From Candidatus Hydrogenedentota bacterium (GTDB lineage: Bacteria; Hydrogenedentota; Hydrogenedentia; Hydrogenedentales; JAEUWI01), in assembly GCA_016182605.1 (NCBI GenBank), contig JACPGE010000013.1:1-42765 (forward strand): a DNA stretch of 42,765 nucleotides, written 5' to 3'. The notes below the pieces were generated by a model. That model was given only the letters and a program-made list of their open reading frames with translations. It was not told the DNA's origin and did no database searches. Both the position numbers and the translations under genes were made by a program. Of the stretch, positions 23,810-32,815 are shown piece by piece (positions within the stretch are counted from its first letter, which is position 1; every line of letters begins with the position of its first letter).

Positions 23810-25510
23810 TCACGGCGTAATATTCTCAATCCACCGGCCAATGTCATTATAGGTGACAAAAAGCATCAACGCGAGAATGAAGACGACCCCGGCCTGTTGG
23901 ATCCGTTCCAGTATCATCGGGCTGAGCGGCTTGCGGCGGACCGCCTCCAGGCCGTTGAGCACGAGTTGTCCGCCGTCGAGCACGGGGAGGGGAAGAAGAT
24001 TGAAAATACACAGGTTGATGCTGATGTAGGCGGTCATGCTCAGGAGCAGGCCGAGCCCGCCCTCCGCGGCTTGCATGGTTGCCTGCGCAATCATGACGGG
24101 CCCACCCAAGTCTTTCACACTCACGTTTTGCACAGCGAGGGCCTTGAGCGTGAGCAAGATCTGGGTCACCGATTCCGAGGTGCGCCGCATCGCTTCCGGC
24201 ACGATCTGCCAGGCGGGCAGGTTCTGGTGGACGGTAAGGAGTTTTGTGGATATCCCAATGGCCCGAACGGTATCCACCGTCAATTTGGCGGAGAAGTTTT
24301 CCGCGCCCTGGAGCAGACCAAACATGACCGCGGGCCGCTCCACTTCCAGCGCGAGTTCTTTTCCGGCGGCGTCCCGCACGATATCCTGGAAGCGCGCCAC
24401 GGACACCTTCTCGCCATTTACGGAAACGATCTTGTCGCGCCGTTTCAGATTGAGCGTCTTGGAGAGTTCCTCGGTGATCATGGCGATCTCCGGTGTGGCC
24501 GTCTCCAGTTCTGCTTTGGTGGCGTCTTCGGGCCCACGGATATCCACGTCCTTGATGCGGCCAATCGAGTTGGGAACGATACTCAACGCGAGCTTTTCAT
24601 CGCCGCGCCGCACGCTCAATTGCACGGGCTGGCCTTCTGGATAGTCCTCCATAAGCTTGACGAAGGTGTCCCAAGACATGAGCGTCCCGTCTGCCCGTTC
24701 AATTATATCGTCCGGTTTCAGGCCCGCGGCCTCGCCCGGCATGCCCGGCATCACCTCGCCCACCACGGCCGTCTGGAAGGGGCCCACGCCAAAGCGCGGA
24801 TAATCCTGACCGTCTTTGGCGAGTTCGGGCGCCGCAATGCTCGCATAGCGCACGGCCGTGCCGTCGTCCTGAGGGCGCTCTATAACCAGCAGATGGGGCG
24901 TGCCTGCGCCATTCAAGACCGCCTCCATCGCCAGCGCGCGTATATTCCCCACGGGCTTGCCATCGATACTGACGATGAGATCTCCGGCCTTCCAGCCGGT
25001 CGCTTCGGGAGCGCCCGTGTACCCGGCGGCATCCTGGCCCGGCGCCTCCCGGTAGAGCGGGGCCTTCGCCGCGGGCGATTCCGGGTCCACCACGCCAATG
25101 CGGGCGTCCAGTTCGAATTCCGGCACTTCCTCACCCAGGGCCGCAATCAGGCCGTAAAGAAAGACGGCGAAGAAAAGATTCATCGCGGGACCGGCCACCA
25201 GTACGATAACCCGCTGCCACACCGGTTTGTTGTTGAACCAGCGGCTGGGGGGAACATGCCCATAGGTCTTGTCCCGTTCCTCTTCGGAGAGGGGGGCGTC
25301 TTCCTGGCCGGCCATCTTGACGTAGCCGCCGATGGGCAAGGCGCCAATGCAATAGTCGGTCTCGCCGTACTTGTAGCCGAGGACACGCGGCGGCATGCCG
25401 ATGCTGAACTGGTCGACGTAGATGTTGCAGGCCTTCGCCGCAGCGAAATGGCCCAATTCATGCACGAAGATCAAGACACTGAGGACAAGAACAAAAATCA
25501 GGATTTCCAT
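23810..25510 (-). CDS. rseP: RseP/MucP-type site-2 zinc metalloprotease with PDZ domains
   Basis: The 566-aa intramembrane protease cleaves membrane-anchored regulators. The first membrane helix contains HELGH (about 18-22), with the partner motif LPVLDGGQL in a late helix. ALPIGGYVKMAGQ and VLVAGPAMNLFFAVF are conserved. The periplasmic part between the catalytic helices is long (about 110-480) and holds PDZ-like modules (AGDLIVSIDGKPV, AAGLKPDDIIERADG, RRDKIVSVNGEKV); E. coli RseP has about 450 residues and two PDZs, so a third PDZ is likely here. It overlaps dxr by 13 bp. No anti-sigma factor gene is next to it. Confidence 0.94.
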   Translation of the reverse strand: MEILIFVLVLSVLIFVHELGHFAAAKACNIYVDQFSIGMPPRVLGYKYGETDYCIGALPIGGYVKMAGQEDAPLSEEERDKTYGHVPPSRWFNNKPVWQRVIVLVAGPAMNLFFAVFLYGLIAALGEEVPEFELDARIGVVDPESPAAKAPLYREAPGQDAAGYTGAPEATGWKAGDLIVSIDGKPVGNIRALAMEAVLNGAGTPHLLVIERPQDDGTAVRYASIAAPELAKDGQDYPRFGVGPFQTAVVGEVMPGMPGEAAGLKPDDIIERADGTLMSWDTFVKLMEDYPEGQPVQLSVRRGDEKLALSIVPNSIGRIKDVDIRGPEDATKAELETATPEIAMITEELSKTLNLKRRDKIVSVNGEKVSVARFQDIVRDAAGKELALEVERPAVMFGLLQGAENFSAKLTVDTVRAIGISTKLLTVHQNLPAWQIVPEAMRRTSESVTQILLTLKALAVQNVSVKDLGGPVMIAQATMQAAEGGLGLLLSMTAYISINLCIFNLLPLPVLDGGQLVLNGLEAVRRKPLSPMILERIQQAGVVFILALMLFVTYNDIGRWIENITP

Positions 25511-26685
25511 GACATTAAACTTCCATTATTTTCCATGACGCGCCGCGCAGTCTCTCGCGCCTGCCGGTCTGCATCCAGCACGGTTTCCAAATCAACGTGG
25601 AATACCGGCGGACACTGTGCACACACCGCCTCAACGACTTCGCTAATGCCCAGAAATGGCAAACGACGGCCGCAAAAGGCAGCGACCGCCTCTTCGTTGG
25701 CCGCGTTCAGTATGGCCGGCGCCGTTCCGCCACGTGCCGCGGCTTCGCGGGCAAGCCGCAGGCAGGGAAAGGCGCTAAAGTCCGGCCGGTCAAAGGTTAA
25801 GGCCTGCATCCGCGTCAAGTCCAGCCGGTCCATGGGGCATTGTACCCGATCCGGATAGGAGAGCGCGAACAGAATCGGGAAGCGCATGTCCGTTATCCCC
25901 AACTGCGCCAGAATGTTACCGTCTTTGAATTCCACCAGGCTGTGCACGATGCTCTGCGGGTGGATCACCACCTGAATCTGCGATTCCGGCAGCCCGAACA
26001 GCCACATCGCCTCGATAATCTCCAAGCCTTTATTCATCAAGGTCGCCGAATCCACACTTATTTTGGCCCCCATCTCCCAAGTGGGGTGTCTCATGGCCTC
26101 CTCCGGGCGGATTTCCCGCAGCGATTCCCGATCGCGCCGGTAAAACGGGCCGCCCGAGGCGGTCAGATGGATGCAGGCGACATCTTCCTTCGCCACGCCC
26201 TGCAGACACTGAAACACCGCGTTATGCTCACTGTCGACCGGCAAAATCGACACGCCGCGTGCGCGGGCCTCGGCCATCACCACCTCGCCGGCCATAACAA
26301 AGGGCTCCTTGTTGGCCACGGCCACATTGTTGCCGGCGCGGATGGCGGCAATGAGCGGGTGAATGCCGACAGCCCCCACCAGCGCGCACAGGACCACGTC
26401 CACCGGTTCCGAGGCAAGGGCGTTCATGCCGTCCATGCCACACAAGAGCGTGGGGGCGAGACCCAGGGCGGCATAGTGCTTTGCAGCCTCCGGATCGGAA
26501 ACAGCCACGAAACGAGGCTGGAATTCCCGTACCTGTTCGGCCAGCAGTGCCACATTGCTGTGGGCGCCCAGTCCAATCACTTCAAAGCGGCCTGGATACT
26601 TGCGCACCACGTCGAGCGCGCTCTTTCCGATCGAGCCGGTCGCGCCCAGCACGGTTATCTTCTTCGGTGCGGCCGGTTCCGTCAT
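25498..26685 (-). CDS. dxr: 1-deoxy-D-xylulose 5-phosphate reductoisomerase
   Basis: The 395-aa NADPH-dependent enzyme of the MEP isoprenoid pathway makes MEP from DXP. ITVLGATGSIGKSALDVV is the nucleotide-binding start. VANKEPFVMAG, LPVDSEHNAVFQCL, SGGPFY, VDSATLMNKGLE and LNAANEEAVAAF are the metal and substrate blocks. ATG 26685 overlaps the ptsI stop codon (ATGA); the open frame continues upstream inside ptsI without domain content and is rejected. The dxr-rseP pair is widespread, but the usual upstream uppS and cdsA are missing and replaced by PTS genes. Confidence 0.96.
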   Translation of the reverse strand: MTEPAAPKKITVLGATGSIGKSALDVVRKYPGRFEVIGLGAHSNVALLAEQVREFQPRFVAVSDPEAAKHYAALGLAPTLLCGMDGMNALASEPVDVVLCALVGAVGIHPLIAAIRAGNNVAVANKEPFVMAGEVVMAEARARGVSILPVDSEHNAVFQCLQGVAKEDVACIHLTASGGPFYRRDRESLREIRPEEAMRHPTWEMGAKISVDSATLMNKGLEIIEAMWLFGLPESQIQVVIHPQSIVHSLVEFKDGNILAQLGITDMRFPILFALSYPDRVQCPMDRLDLTRMQALTFDRPDFSAFPCLRLAREAAARGGTAPAILNAANEEAVAAFCGRRLPFLGISEVVEAVCAQCPPVFHVDLETVLDADRQARETARRVMENNGSLMSWKS

Positions 26686-28466
26686 GTATGGACGCCCGGA
26701 AGATGCGCTTGCCCCGTGCCGGCGCTTTGGCTGTCCTTTTGCAGCGCGGCATTCATGCGGTCCACCAGCAGCGCGCGAATCTCCTGCGAGGTCGACATTT
26801 CGCGCGTGATCTGGGCAAGTTTCCGGGCCTCCGCGCTGTCCACGCGCGACATCGCCGCGCGCACCGCCTGCAAGGCGATCGGGGTCATGCTCAGGGAGGT
26901 GAAGCCGAGTCCGATCAAGAGTTCGGTGTACATGGGGTCGCCGGCCATCTCGCCACAGATGCTGCACGGAATCTTTTCCAGATGCGCCGCGCGGCAAGTC
27001 CAATCGAGCATGCGGACGACGGCCGGGTGGGCGGGATCGTAGAGATGGGCGATTTTCTCATTCACGCGGTCCACCGCGAGCGAGTATTGGATCAGGTCGT
27101 TCGTGCCAATGCTGAAAAAGTCACACTCCCGTGCCAGCGCCCGTGCCAAGGCAACGGCCGAGGGGACCTCGATCATGATCCCGCACTTGAGCGCCTCGTC
27201 GAAGGGCTTCTCCTCCTCAATTAGCTCTTTCCGTACCGCATCCACCAGAACCTTTACCCGGCGCAACTCTTCCACGCTGCTGATCATGGGAAACATGATC
27301 TGCACGTTGCCATGGGCCGACGCGCGCAGCATGGCACGCAACTGCACCTTGAAGATGTCCGGCCGCTCCAGGCAGAAGCGCACGGCGCGCCAGCCAAGTT
27401 GCGGATTGTCCTCCCGCGAAATGTTGAGGTGGGAGACCAGCTTGTCTCCCCCAATATCAATGGTGCGCAAAGTAACCGGGGCCGGGCTGAAGCTCTCCGC
27501 GGCGCGGCGGTACGCATCGTACTGCTCTTCCTCGTCGGGAAGCGTGTCCCGGTTGAGGAAAAGAAACTCGGTGCGATAGAGACCGATGCCCTGCGCCTGC
27601 GCGTTGATAGCGCTCTGGATACCCAGGGGAAGCTCGATGTTTGCGTAACAGGGCACCGTCTTTCCGTCCTGCGTGTGGGCGGGGCCATGTTCCGCCGTGC
27701 GCCGCAGAGACTCATGCCGCAGGCGGTAACGCTCCTGCTCCTCGCGGAAGCGGGCGACCGTCTCGGGCGTGGGATTGAAAATCACCACACCCGACACACC
27801 GTCCAGCACGACCGTGGAATCGGGCTCCACACAGGAAGAGGCGTGTTTGATGCCCATCACTGCGGGGATGCCGAGCGCGCGGGCCAGAATGGCGGCATGC
27901 GAGGTTGCGCTGCCGGTGTCCAAGACCAATCCCAGCGTGTGCTTCAGATCGATGGAGGCGGTGTCCGAGGGTGCGATCTCGTGGGCGAGAATGATCTGGG
28001 GTTTTTCAAGAGCCTGCAGATTCTTTTTTTCCGCATCCAGAAGATTGCGCATGATCCGATCCAGCACGTCCAGCAGGTCGGCGGTGCGCTCCTGGATCAA
28101 CGGTTCGTCCACCGCCTGAAGCACCTTGACGTAGCGCTGCGTCAGCGAGTTCAGGATGTACTCCACGTTGATCTTTTCCGCCTCGATCCGTTCCGAAACT
28201 TCCTGGCGGATCATGACGTCGTCGAGCAACATCAAATGGGCCTCAAAAATATCGGCGTGTTTCTTTCCCAACTGCGCGGTGACCGAGCGGTAGATGTTGT
28301 TCAGGTAGATGCGCGTCTTCTCCACCGCCACGTTAAAGCGCGCCAGCTCCAACGCGGTATCCGAGATGGCAAAATGCGGCACATCATAGCGATCCACGTC
28401 GAATAGAAGTGCGGGACCGATCGCGATGCCGGGGGAGACGCCTATGCCGCGCAGTGCAAGTTCCAC
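26682..28466 (-). CDS. ptsI: PTS enzyme I (phosphoenolpyruvate-protein phosphotransferase)
   Basis: The 594-aa protein transfers phosphate from PEP to HPr. The phosphohistidine block is TGSATSHAAILARALG, the PEP-binding domain carries LYRTEFLF, MFPMIS, GIMIEVPSA and FFSIGTNDLIQYSLAVDR, and the active-site Cys lies in CSICGEMAGDP. Length is usual for EI, with no added GAF domain, so it is not the PtsP form. The GTG start overlaps the ptsH TAG by 1 bp. No EIIA/B/C genes lie in the window, which points to a regulatory use or to a transporter elsewhere. Confidence 0.96.
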   Translation of the reverse strand: MELALRGIGVSPGIAIGPALLFDVDRYDVPHFAISDTALELARFNVAVEKTRIYLNNIYRSVTAQLGKKHADIFEAHLMLLDDVMIRQEVSERIEAEKINVEYILNSLTQRYVKVLQAVDEPLIQERTADLLDVLDRIMRNLLDAEKKNLQALEKPQIILAHEIAPSDTASIDLKHTLGLVLDTGSATSHAAILARALGIPAVMGIKHASSCVEPDSTVVLDGVSGVVIFNPTPETVARFREEQERYRLRHESLRRTAEHGPAHTQDGKTVPCYANIELPLGIQSAINAQAQGIGLYRTEFLFLNRDTLPDEEEQYDAYRRAAESFSPAPVTLRTIDIGGDKLVSHLNISREDNPQLGWRAVRFCLERPDIFKVQLRAMLRASAHGNVQIMFPMISSVEELRRVKVLVDAVRKELIEEEKPFDEALKCGIMIEVPSAVALARALARECDFFSIGTNDLIQYSLAVDRVNEKIAHLYDPAHPAVVRMLDWTCRAAHLEKIPCSICGEMAGDPMYTELLIGLGFTSLSMTPIALQAVRAAMSRVDSAEARKLAQITREMSTSQEIRALLVDRMNAALQKDSQSAGTGQAHLPGVHT

Positions 28467-28738
28467 TACTTCTCTCCGAATCCGCCTGCAAACAGCTCTT
28501 TCACCGCTGCGAGGGCCGCTTCCGCGTCATTGCCTTTACAGCTTACCGTCAGGCGGCTGCCCTTCGTTGCCGCCAGGGTCAGCAACCCCATGATGCTCTT
28601 CGCATTCACGCGGTTGCCCTGAAATGAAATGAACACGTCGCTTTCGAAACCGAGCACCCGCTGCACAATGGAAGCGGCTGGCCGGGCGTGAATTCCCAGT
28701 TTATTGACGACGATGACTTCTTCGGTGGCTTCCTGCAT
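28466..28738 (-). CDS. ptsH: PTS phosphocarrier HPr
   Basis: This 90-aa phosphocarrier receives phosphate from EI on the His in LGIHARPAASIV. The regulatory serine of Gram-positive HPr is retained in NAKSIMGLLTLAA and fits the HprK encoded about 2.2 kb upstream in the same orientation. ATG 28738 overlaps the GH57 stop codon by 1 bp (TGATG), with GAAAGGA upstream; a longer frame running back to 28954 lies inside the GH57 gene and is not used. Confidence 0.95.
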   Translation of the reverse strand: MQEATEEVIVVNKLGIHARPAASIVQRVLGFESDVFISFQGNRVNAKSIMGLLTLAATKGSRLTVSCKGNDAEAALAAVKELFAGGFGEK

Positions 28739-30882
28739 CAACTGTCCTTTCGCTTCCGATTCGAGACCAGGGTTATCGTCAGGTTCATGCTTTGGCGGGC
28801 GCCCGCTTCCAGGCTCAACGGCCAGCAGGGCATCACGATGGATCCTTGATAGACCCGCTCCTGGCCCCCCTCCGATTGGCTCACCGTCTCTATCGGCGCC
28901 GTGTAGATGGCCGCGGCTTCGTCCAGGCGCAGATGAAACGCCACATTCAGCCACTCATCCACCAGACCGATGTGCGACAGCGGCGCGAGGCGTGTGTTCC
29001 AAATCAGCGGGGGGCGGTTCAGATCCCGTTCTTCACTTATAAAATAACGATCGGGCGCGTCTCCTGCAAGCAGGTTAACGGTCAATTCGGTGCCAAAGGC
29101 AAAATCGATGGTCCGGTCGCACATATTGCTGATCTCGTAATGCACCCGCAATTCAGGGTGATTCTTAACTAGGGTCAGCTCCTTGCGAATGCGGACGGTG
29201 CCCTGGCCATTGCCCAAATCCAGTACGGGAGAGGCCAGCGCGATGCCGTCCTCCGTCTCTTCCGCAGCGTATTCCCGTGTGACGAAAGATCCCAGCCCGG
29301 TCGCATTCGCGGTGAAGGCCGCCAAATCGGGTTCCACCGGAAATAGCCGGTCCCGCAGACCGGCCCGACGGCAGGGATCGTAGATCAGGTACTTTTCCAG
29401 CCCGGATTCCTTCACCCGCACAATGTCGTGGATGCTCAGCTTGCCTTCATCCGCTTCCGCTTGGCTGCCGTGTGCTTCCAAAAGGTGGGCGTGGTAGGGC
29501 TCTTCGCGCCGGGAGAGGGTGTTGAAAAAATTGAATGCGGCGGACTTCCAATCCAGTTCATAAATTGTGCCGCCGTCGCCGGGTTTGATGAAGGCGATCA
29601 GCTCCCGGTTCTCCAGCACCACTTCGATTTGCCCGTCGCCATCAACATCCGACTGCTCACAGGGGAAATCGGACTTCTTCTCGCAGGCGTCCAGCAGTAC
29701 GTCGGCTTCAATGCATTTCTGGTAGATCGCGGTGCGCAGGTGATTCAGATAGAGCCCGCCAAAGACCCCGTGCCAGTACGCGCAATTGCACTGCGCCTGA
29801 TGCAGCGTTTTGAGCGCCGCGGCGAATTTTTTCGACTTCTTGTGGCGTTTCTTCAGACGGTCCAGGCGCTTGCTCACGCGGAGCATGCGCTTGTGCACGT
29901 TGTTGGATTCCGGATACTTCGCCAGAAAGTTCCGCCAGAAGCTCCCCTTCAGAAAGGGCTTGAACTGCTCGTAGCGCCCGGCATCCTGCTTTAAGTCCTC
30001 TTCCAAGGCGTAGAAGTGCTTCTGCTGCGCCGTCGTCAGCGTCCACACCATCATTTCCTTGTACGACGCGCAGGGAATGTAGATCCGGCCCAGAGCGGGC
30101 TGGCTGCTCAGGATCTCGCTGTAGGTCGCCAGCATGAGCCAATCCCGATTGGCTGTCAACGCTTCAAAGAACTCTTCCAGCCAGCCCTCCTCGTACACAC
30201 TGTGATAGGTGCCGGGCCACACGCCAAACTTCTCGTAATCGTCGTGCAGAACGACCACGCGCGTGCCCTCCTCCGTCGCCAGTTCCTTCAGATAGTCCAT
30301 GGTCTCCCGCACCTGGTGGAAGGGGACCAGATAACGGAGCTTTTCCTGAATGGGAAAGACAGCGATGGCGGCGCCGTTGTCTTCGGTCATGTAGTAGCCG
30401 TAGAGATCTTCCGGCCGCAGCCCGGCGTTCATGAAGTGGGTATCGTCCAGCGCGGTGTACTTCAGGCCGCCCTCGGTGAGCGTGTGTGCCATGTGGGGTT
30501 CCCACACGCGCTCCGTGAGCCACATGCCGTTGGGCCGCGCGCCGAAGTGTTTCTTGCAGAATTTGTTCATGCGCTTGATCTGGGCAAGGGCGTCGCGCTC
30601 GGGAATGGCGCAGATCAGCGGTTCGTAATAGCCGCCGCCCATGATCTCGATCTGTCCCGCGCTGGCAAGTTTCGCAAGCCGTTTCAGGAACTCCGGCGCA
30701 TGTTCCACGAACCAGTCGAAGAGCGGGCCGGTAAAATGAAGGGTGCACTTTACATGGGGATAGCGCTCGAGCACGTCGATGAAGGGCAGGTAGGAATGAC
30801 GGTAGGCATCCGCAAAAACGAAATCGAAATTGCCCACGGGCTGGTGGGCATGGCAGCCCAGCACAAGCTTGATTGACCGCAT
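28738..30882 (-). CDS. GH57 family 4-alpha-glucanotransferase / alpha-amylase
   Basis: The 714-aa protein has the GH57 catalytic (beta/alpha)7 barrel followed by DUF1925 and DUF1926 beta domains, the layout of archaeal and bacterial 4-alpha-glucanotransferases. GCHAHQPVGNFD starts the barrel, MGGGYYEPLI follows, MWLTERVWEP carries the nucleophile Glu and VLHDDYEKFG the acid/base Asp. The C-terminal half includes VDGDGQIEVVLENREL and YELDWKSAAFN. It has no signal peptide, so it should act on intracellular glycogen-like glucans. It sits between hprK and ptsH, unlike classical PTS operons. ATG 30882 is the start. Confidence 0.93.
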   Translation of the reverse strand: MRSIKLVLGCHAHQPVGNFDFVFADAYRHSYLPFIDVLERYPHVKCTLHFTGPLFDWFVEHAPEFLKRLAKLASAGQIEIMGGGYYEPLICAIPERDALAQIKRMNKFCKKHFGARPNGMWLTERVWEPHMAHTLTEGGLKYTALDDTHFMNAGLRPEDLYGYYMTEDNGAAIAVFPIQEKLRYLVPFHQVRETMDYLKELATEEGTRVVVLHDDYEKFGVWPGTYHSVYEEGWLEEFFEALTANRDWLMLATYSEILSSQPALGRIYIPCASYKEMMVWTLTTAQQKHFYALEEDLKQDAGRYEQFKPFLKGSFWRNFLAKYPESNNVHKRMLRVSKRLDRLKKRHKKSKKFAAALKTLHQAQCNCAYWHGVFGGLYLNHLRTAIYQKCIEADVLLDACEKKSDFPCEQSDVDGDGQIEVVLENRELIAFIKPGDGGTIYELDWKSAAFNFFNTLSRREEPYHAHLLEAHGSQAEADEGKLSIHDIVRVKESGLEKYLIYDPCRRAGLRDRLFPVEPDLAAFTANATGLGSFVTREYAAEETEDGIALASPVLDLGNGQGTVRIRKELTLVKNHPELRVHYEISNMCDRTIDFAFGTELTVNLLAGDAPDRYFISEERDLNRPPLIWNTRLAPLSHIGLVDEWLNVAFHLRLDEAAAIYTAPIETVSQSEGGQERVYQGSIVMPCWPLSLEAGARQSMNLTITLVSNRKRKDS

Positions 30883-30983
30883 GAAGTGGGGATTCCTTGT
30901 GGGTTGATGCTGCCGGGGTCAGCAGGGACGGATGGCGCCGAAGTCGCCCGCCCTGGGGCGCGGGCCAGTGCACAGGCGCGGGC

Positions 30984-31955
30984 TTAAGGTTGATGCTGCT
31001 CGTTCATAATACTGAGAATCCGTTTGTTGAAGGCCTCGGCCGGGTTGGTTCCCAGTTCCTTGAGGCGGTGGTTCAATGCCGCGACTTCGATAATGATGGC
31101 TATGTTGCGGCCCGGCCGCACGGGAATGCGCAGATACGGAATGTCAATGCCGAGTATCGTCACGTGATCGTCGATGAGGCCAGTGCGATCGTAGATCGAA
31201 TCCTTCTGCCACTCTTCCAGCTCGATGACCAGGCCGATGCGCTTGGTATTGCGCACGCGGCCCACGCCGAAAACCCCTTTCACGTCCACGATGCCCACCC
31301 CGCGGATCTCCATGTGGTGTTCAATCACCGGGTTCGTCTCGGCGTACAGATTGTCCTCGCGCAGCTTCTTCAGGGCGACCACATCGTCCGCCACCAGGCG
31401 ATGGCCGCGTTCCACCAGTTCCAGCGCGGTTTCGCTCTTGCCGATGCCCGGCGCCCCCACGATGCAGCAACCGACGCCGTAGCAATCCACGGCCGTGCCA
31501 TGCACCACCGTGGAAGGGGAGAATTCCTCCGCAAGAAAGAGAATAATGCGCGAAATTACTTCGTCGGTACTGCGCGAAGAACGCATCACGGGCACGCCGC
31601 GCCGGTTGCACATGTCCAAAAAAGCATTGCGCGGACGCAGGTTCCGGGAAAGCACAAAGACGGGGATTTCAAAGGAAAACATGCCTGCGAGCCGCTTTTC
31701 CAGGGTGGCGGGCGTGAGGCGCTCCATGAAATGGATTTCGGTGTTGCCAAGCACCTGCACCCGGTCGTTCGCGAAGTACTCCATGTACCCGCTCAGCGCC
31801 AAGCCGGGCCGGTTCACGTCCGCCGCGAAGATGTGGCGGCCCATCCCCTGAAAACCGCCCAGGACCTCCAACTCCAAATCGCGGGCCATGTAATCCAAGA
31901 GCCGTGCAACGGCAATGGATTCCTGACGATTTACCGGGAGGTCCTGGGTGTCCAT
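30984..31955 (-). CDS. hprK: HPr kinase/phosphorylase
   Basis: The 323-aa bifunctional enzyme phosphorylates or dephosphorylates the regulatory Ser of HPr according to ATP, phosphate and sugar-phosphate levels. The P-loop is GAPGIGKSETALEL, followed by ERGHRLVADDVVAL. The family signature appears as HHMEIRGVGIVDVKGVFG, and MRSSRSTDEVISRI precedes the P-loop domain. An N-terminal domain (about 1-130) is complete. It is 39 bp after hpf in the same direction and 101 bp before GH57. Confidence 0.95.
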   Translation of the reverse strand: MDTQDLPVNRQESIAVARLLDYMARDLELEVLGGFQGMGRHIFAADVNRPGLALSGYMEYFANDRVQVLGNTEIHFMERLTPATLEKRLAGMFSFEIPVFVLSRNLRPRNAFLDMCNRRGVPVMRSSRSTDEVISRIILFLAEEFSPSTVVHGTAVDCYGVGCCIVGAPGIGKSETALELVERGHRLVADDVVALKKLREDNLYAETNPVIEHHMEIRGVGIVDVKGVFGVGRVRNTKRIGLVIELEEWQKDSIYDRTGLIDDHVTILGIDIPYLRIPVRPGRNIAIIIEVAALNHRLKELGTNPAEAFNKRILSIMNEQHQP

Positions 31956-31994
31956 TCACTTCCTAAACCTGGTTTCAGGCATTGGGGCAGGTGT

Positions 31995-32564
31995 CTAGAA
32001 TTGCGGCTCGATCAGTCCGTAGGTTCCATCTTCACGTGAATATATCACGTTTACTTGAGAAGATTCCGCATTGATAAACACCAGGAAATCATGGTCTTCC
32101 ACCAGATCGAGCTGCATCGCGGCCTCGTTCACGTCCATCGGCTTCATCGAAACCTTCTCGTGCTTCACCACCAAGTGGGTGCTTGCCGCCCCAGACTGAT
32201 CCACATCGCCGTTGTCCAGATGGGGCATGCTGATAATCGCATGGTTGTACATGCGCTTCTCACCCGCGGAGCGCGGCTTGTGCCGGTTGATCCGGTCCTT
32301 GAACTTCCTCACCTGCTTGTCGAGCTTCGCGATGACCGCATCCACCGACGCGTACATGTCGGGGGAGGCCTCCTTGCTGTGAATCCGCACCCCATTCGCG
32401 TGCAGATTAATTTCCGCGATGTGCCGGTGCTTTTCCACGTCCAGCACCACATCCGCGTCGATCACCTTGTCAAAATGGCCGTGGATCTTCTCCAAAGCGC
32501 TCTCGATATAGGCCTTTAACGCGTCCGTCATCTCCATATGGCGGCCCGTAACCGTAATGTTCAT
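31995..32564 (-). CDS. hpf: Ribosome hibernation-promoting factor, long form
   Basis: The 189-aa protein stabilises inactive 100S ribosomes. The N-terminal S30AE domain (about 1-100) starts MNITVTGRHMEMTDALKAY, and the C-terminal dimerisation domain (about 125-189) includes VVKHEKVSMKPMDVNEAAMQ and NVIYSREDGTYGLIEP, the hallmark of long HPF. ATG 32564 is chosen by homology; an upstream in-frame start at 32741 would read through the promoter. GGAGG lies about 12 nt before the ATG. It heads the hprK/PTS gene run. Confidence 0.95.
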   Translation of the reverse strand: MNITVTGRHMEMTDALKAYIESALEKIHGHFDKVIDADVVLDVEKHRHIAEINLHANGVRIHSKEASPDMYASVDAVIAKLDKQVRKFKDRINRHKPRSAGEKRMYNHAIISMPHLDNGDVDQSGAASTHLVVKHEKVSMKPMDVNEAAMQLDLVEDHDFLVFINAESSQVNVIYSREDGTYGLIEPQF

Positions 32565-32606
32565 AGTCCGAATAACCTCCCGGATTCCATTGTTAGGCTC
32601 AACCTG

Positions 32607-32636
32607 ATCATAGCACTCGCGAAGAAAAGGTGTCAA
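32607..32636 (-). promoter_or_regulatory. Near-consensus promoter for hpf-hprK
   Basis: On the minus strand, TTGACA (32636-32631), an 18-bp spacer and TATGAT (32612-32607), with transcription expected to start near 32600, about 36 nt before the hpf ATG. Confidence 0.7.
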
Positions 32637-32751
32637 AGTAATCCTGCATGGGAGAGGCTGGATCCGCATTCTGTAAGCGATTGTCCTGCTTGGGGTTGTG
32701 TTTTCCCTCTTGGAGTGGTGTGGGGTGGCGCCCCGGCCCAAAAAGAGAATC

Positions 32752-32780
32752 TTGCAATTTTGTCAATATATTACTATACT
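32752..32780 (+). promoter_or_regulatory. Near-consensus promoter for the ribbon-helix-helix gene
   Basis: TTGCAA (32752-32757), a 17-bp AT-rich spacer and TATACT (32775-32780) lie 36 bp before the ATG. It is back to back with the hpf promoter, about 115 bp away. Confidence 0.7.
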
Positions 32781-32815
32781 GGCTCCCAGTTCCCCACAGG
32801 GAGGGCGGCCAAGCA

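Noticed and set aside
23654-25858. 734-aa plus-strand open frame across rseP
   Set aside because: It is antisense to RseP, whose HELGH and LDG motifs are clear; the composition is that of a reverse-complement shadow.
26686-27003. N-terminal extension of Dxr into ptsI
   Set aside because: It encodes reverse-frame ptsI material; Dxr homology begins at the ATG overlapping the ptsI stop.
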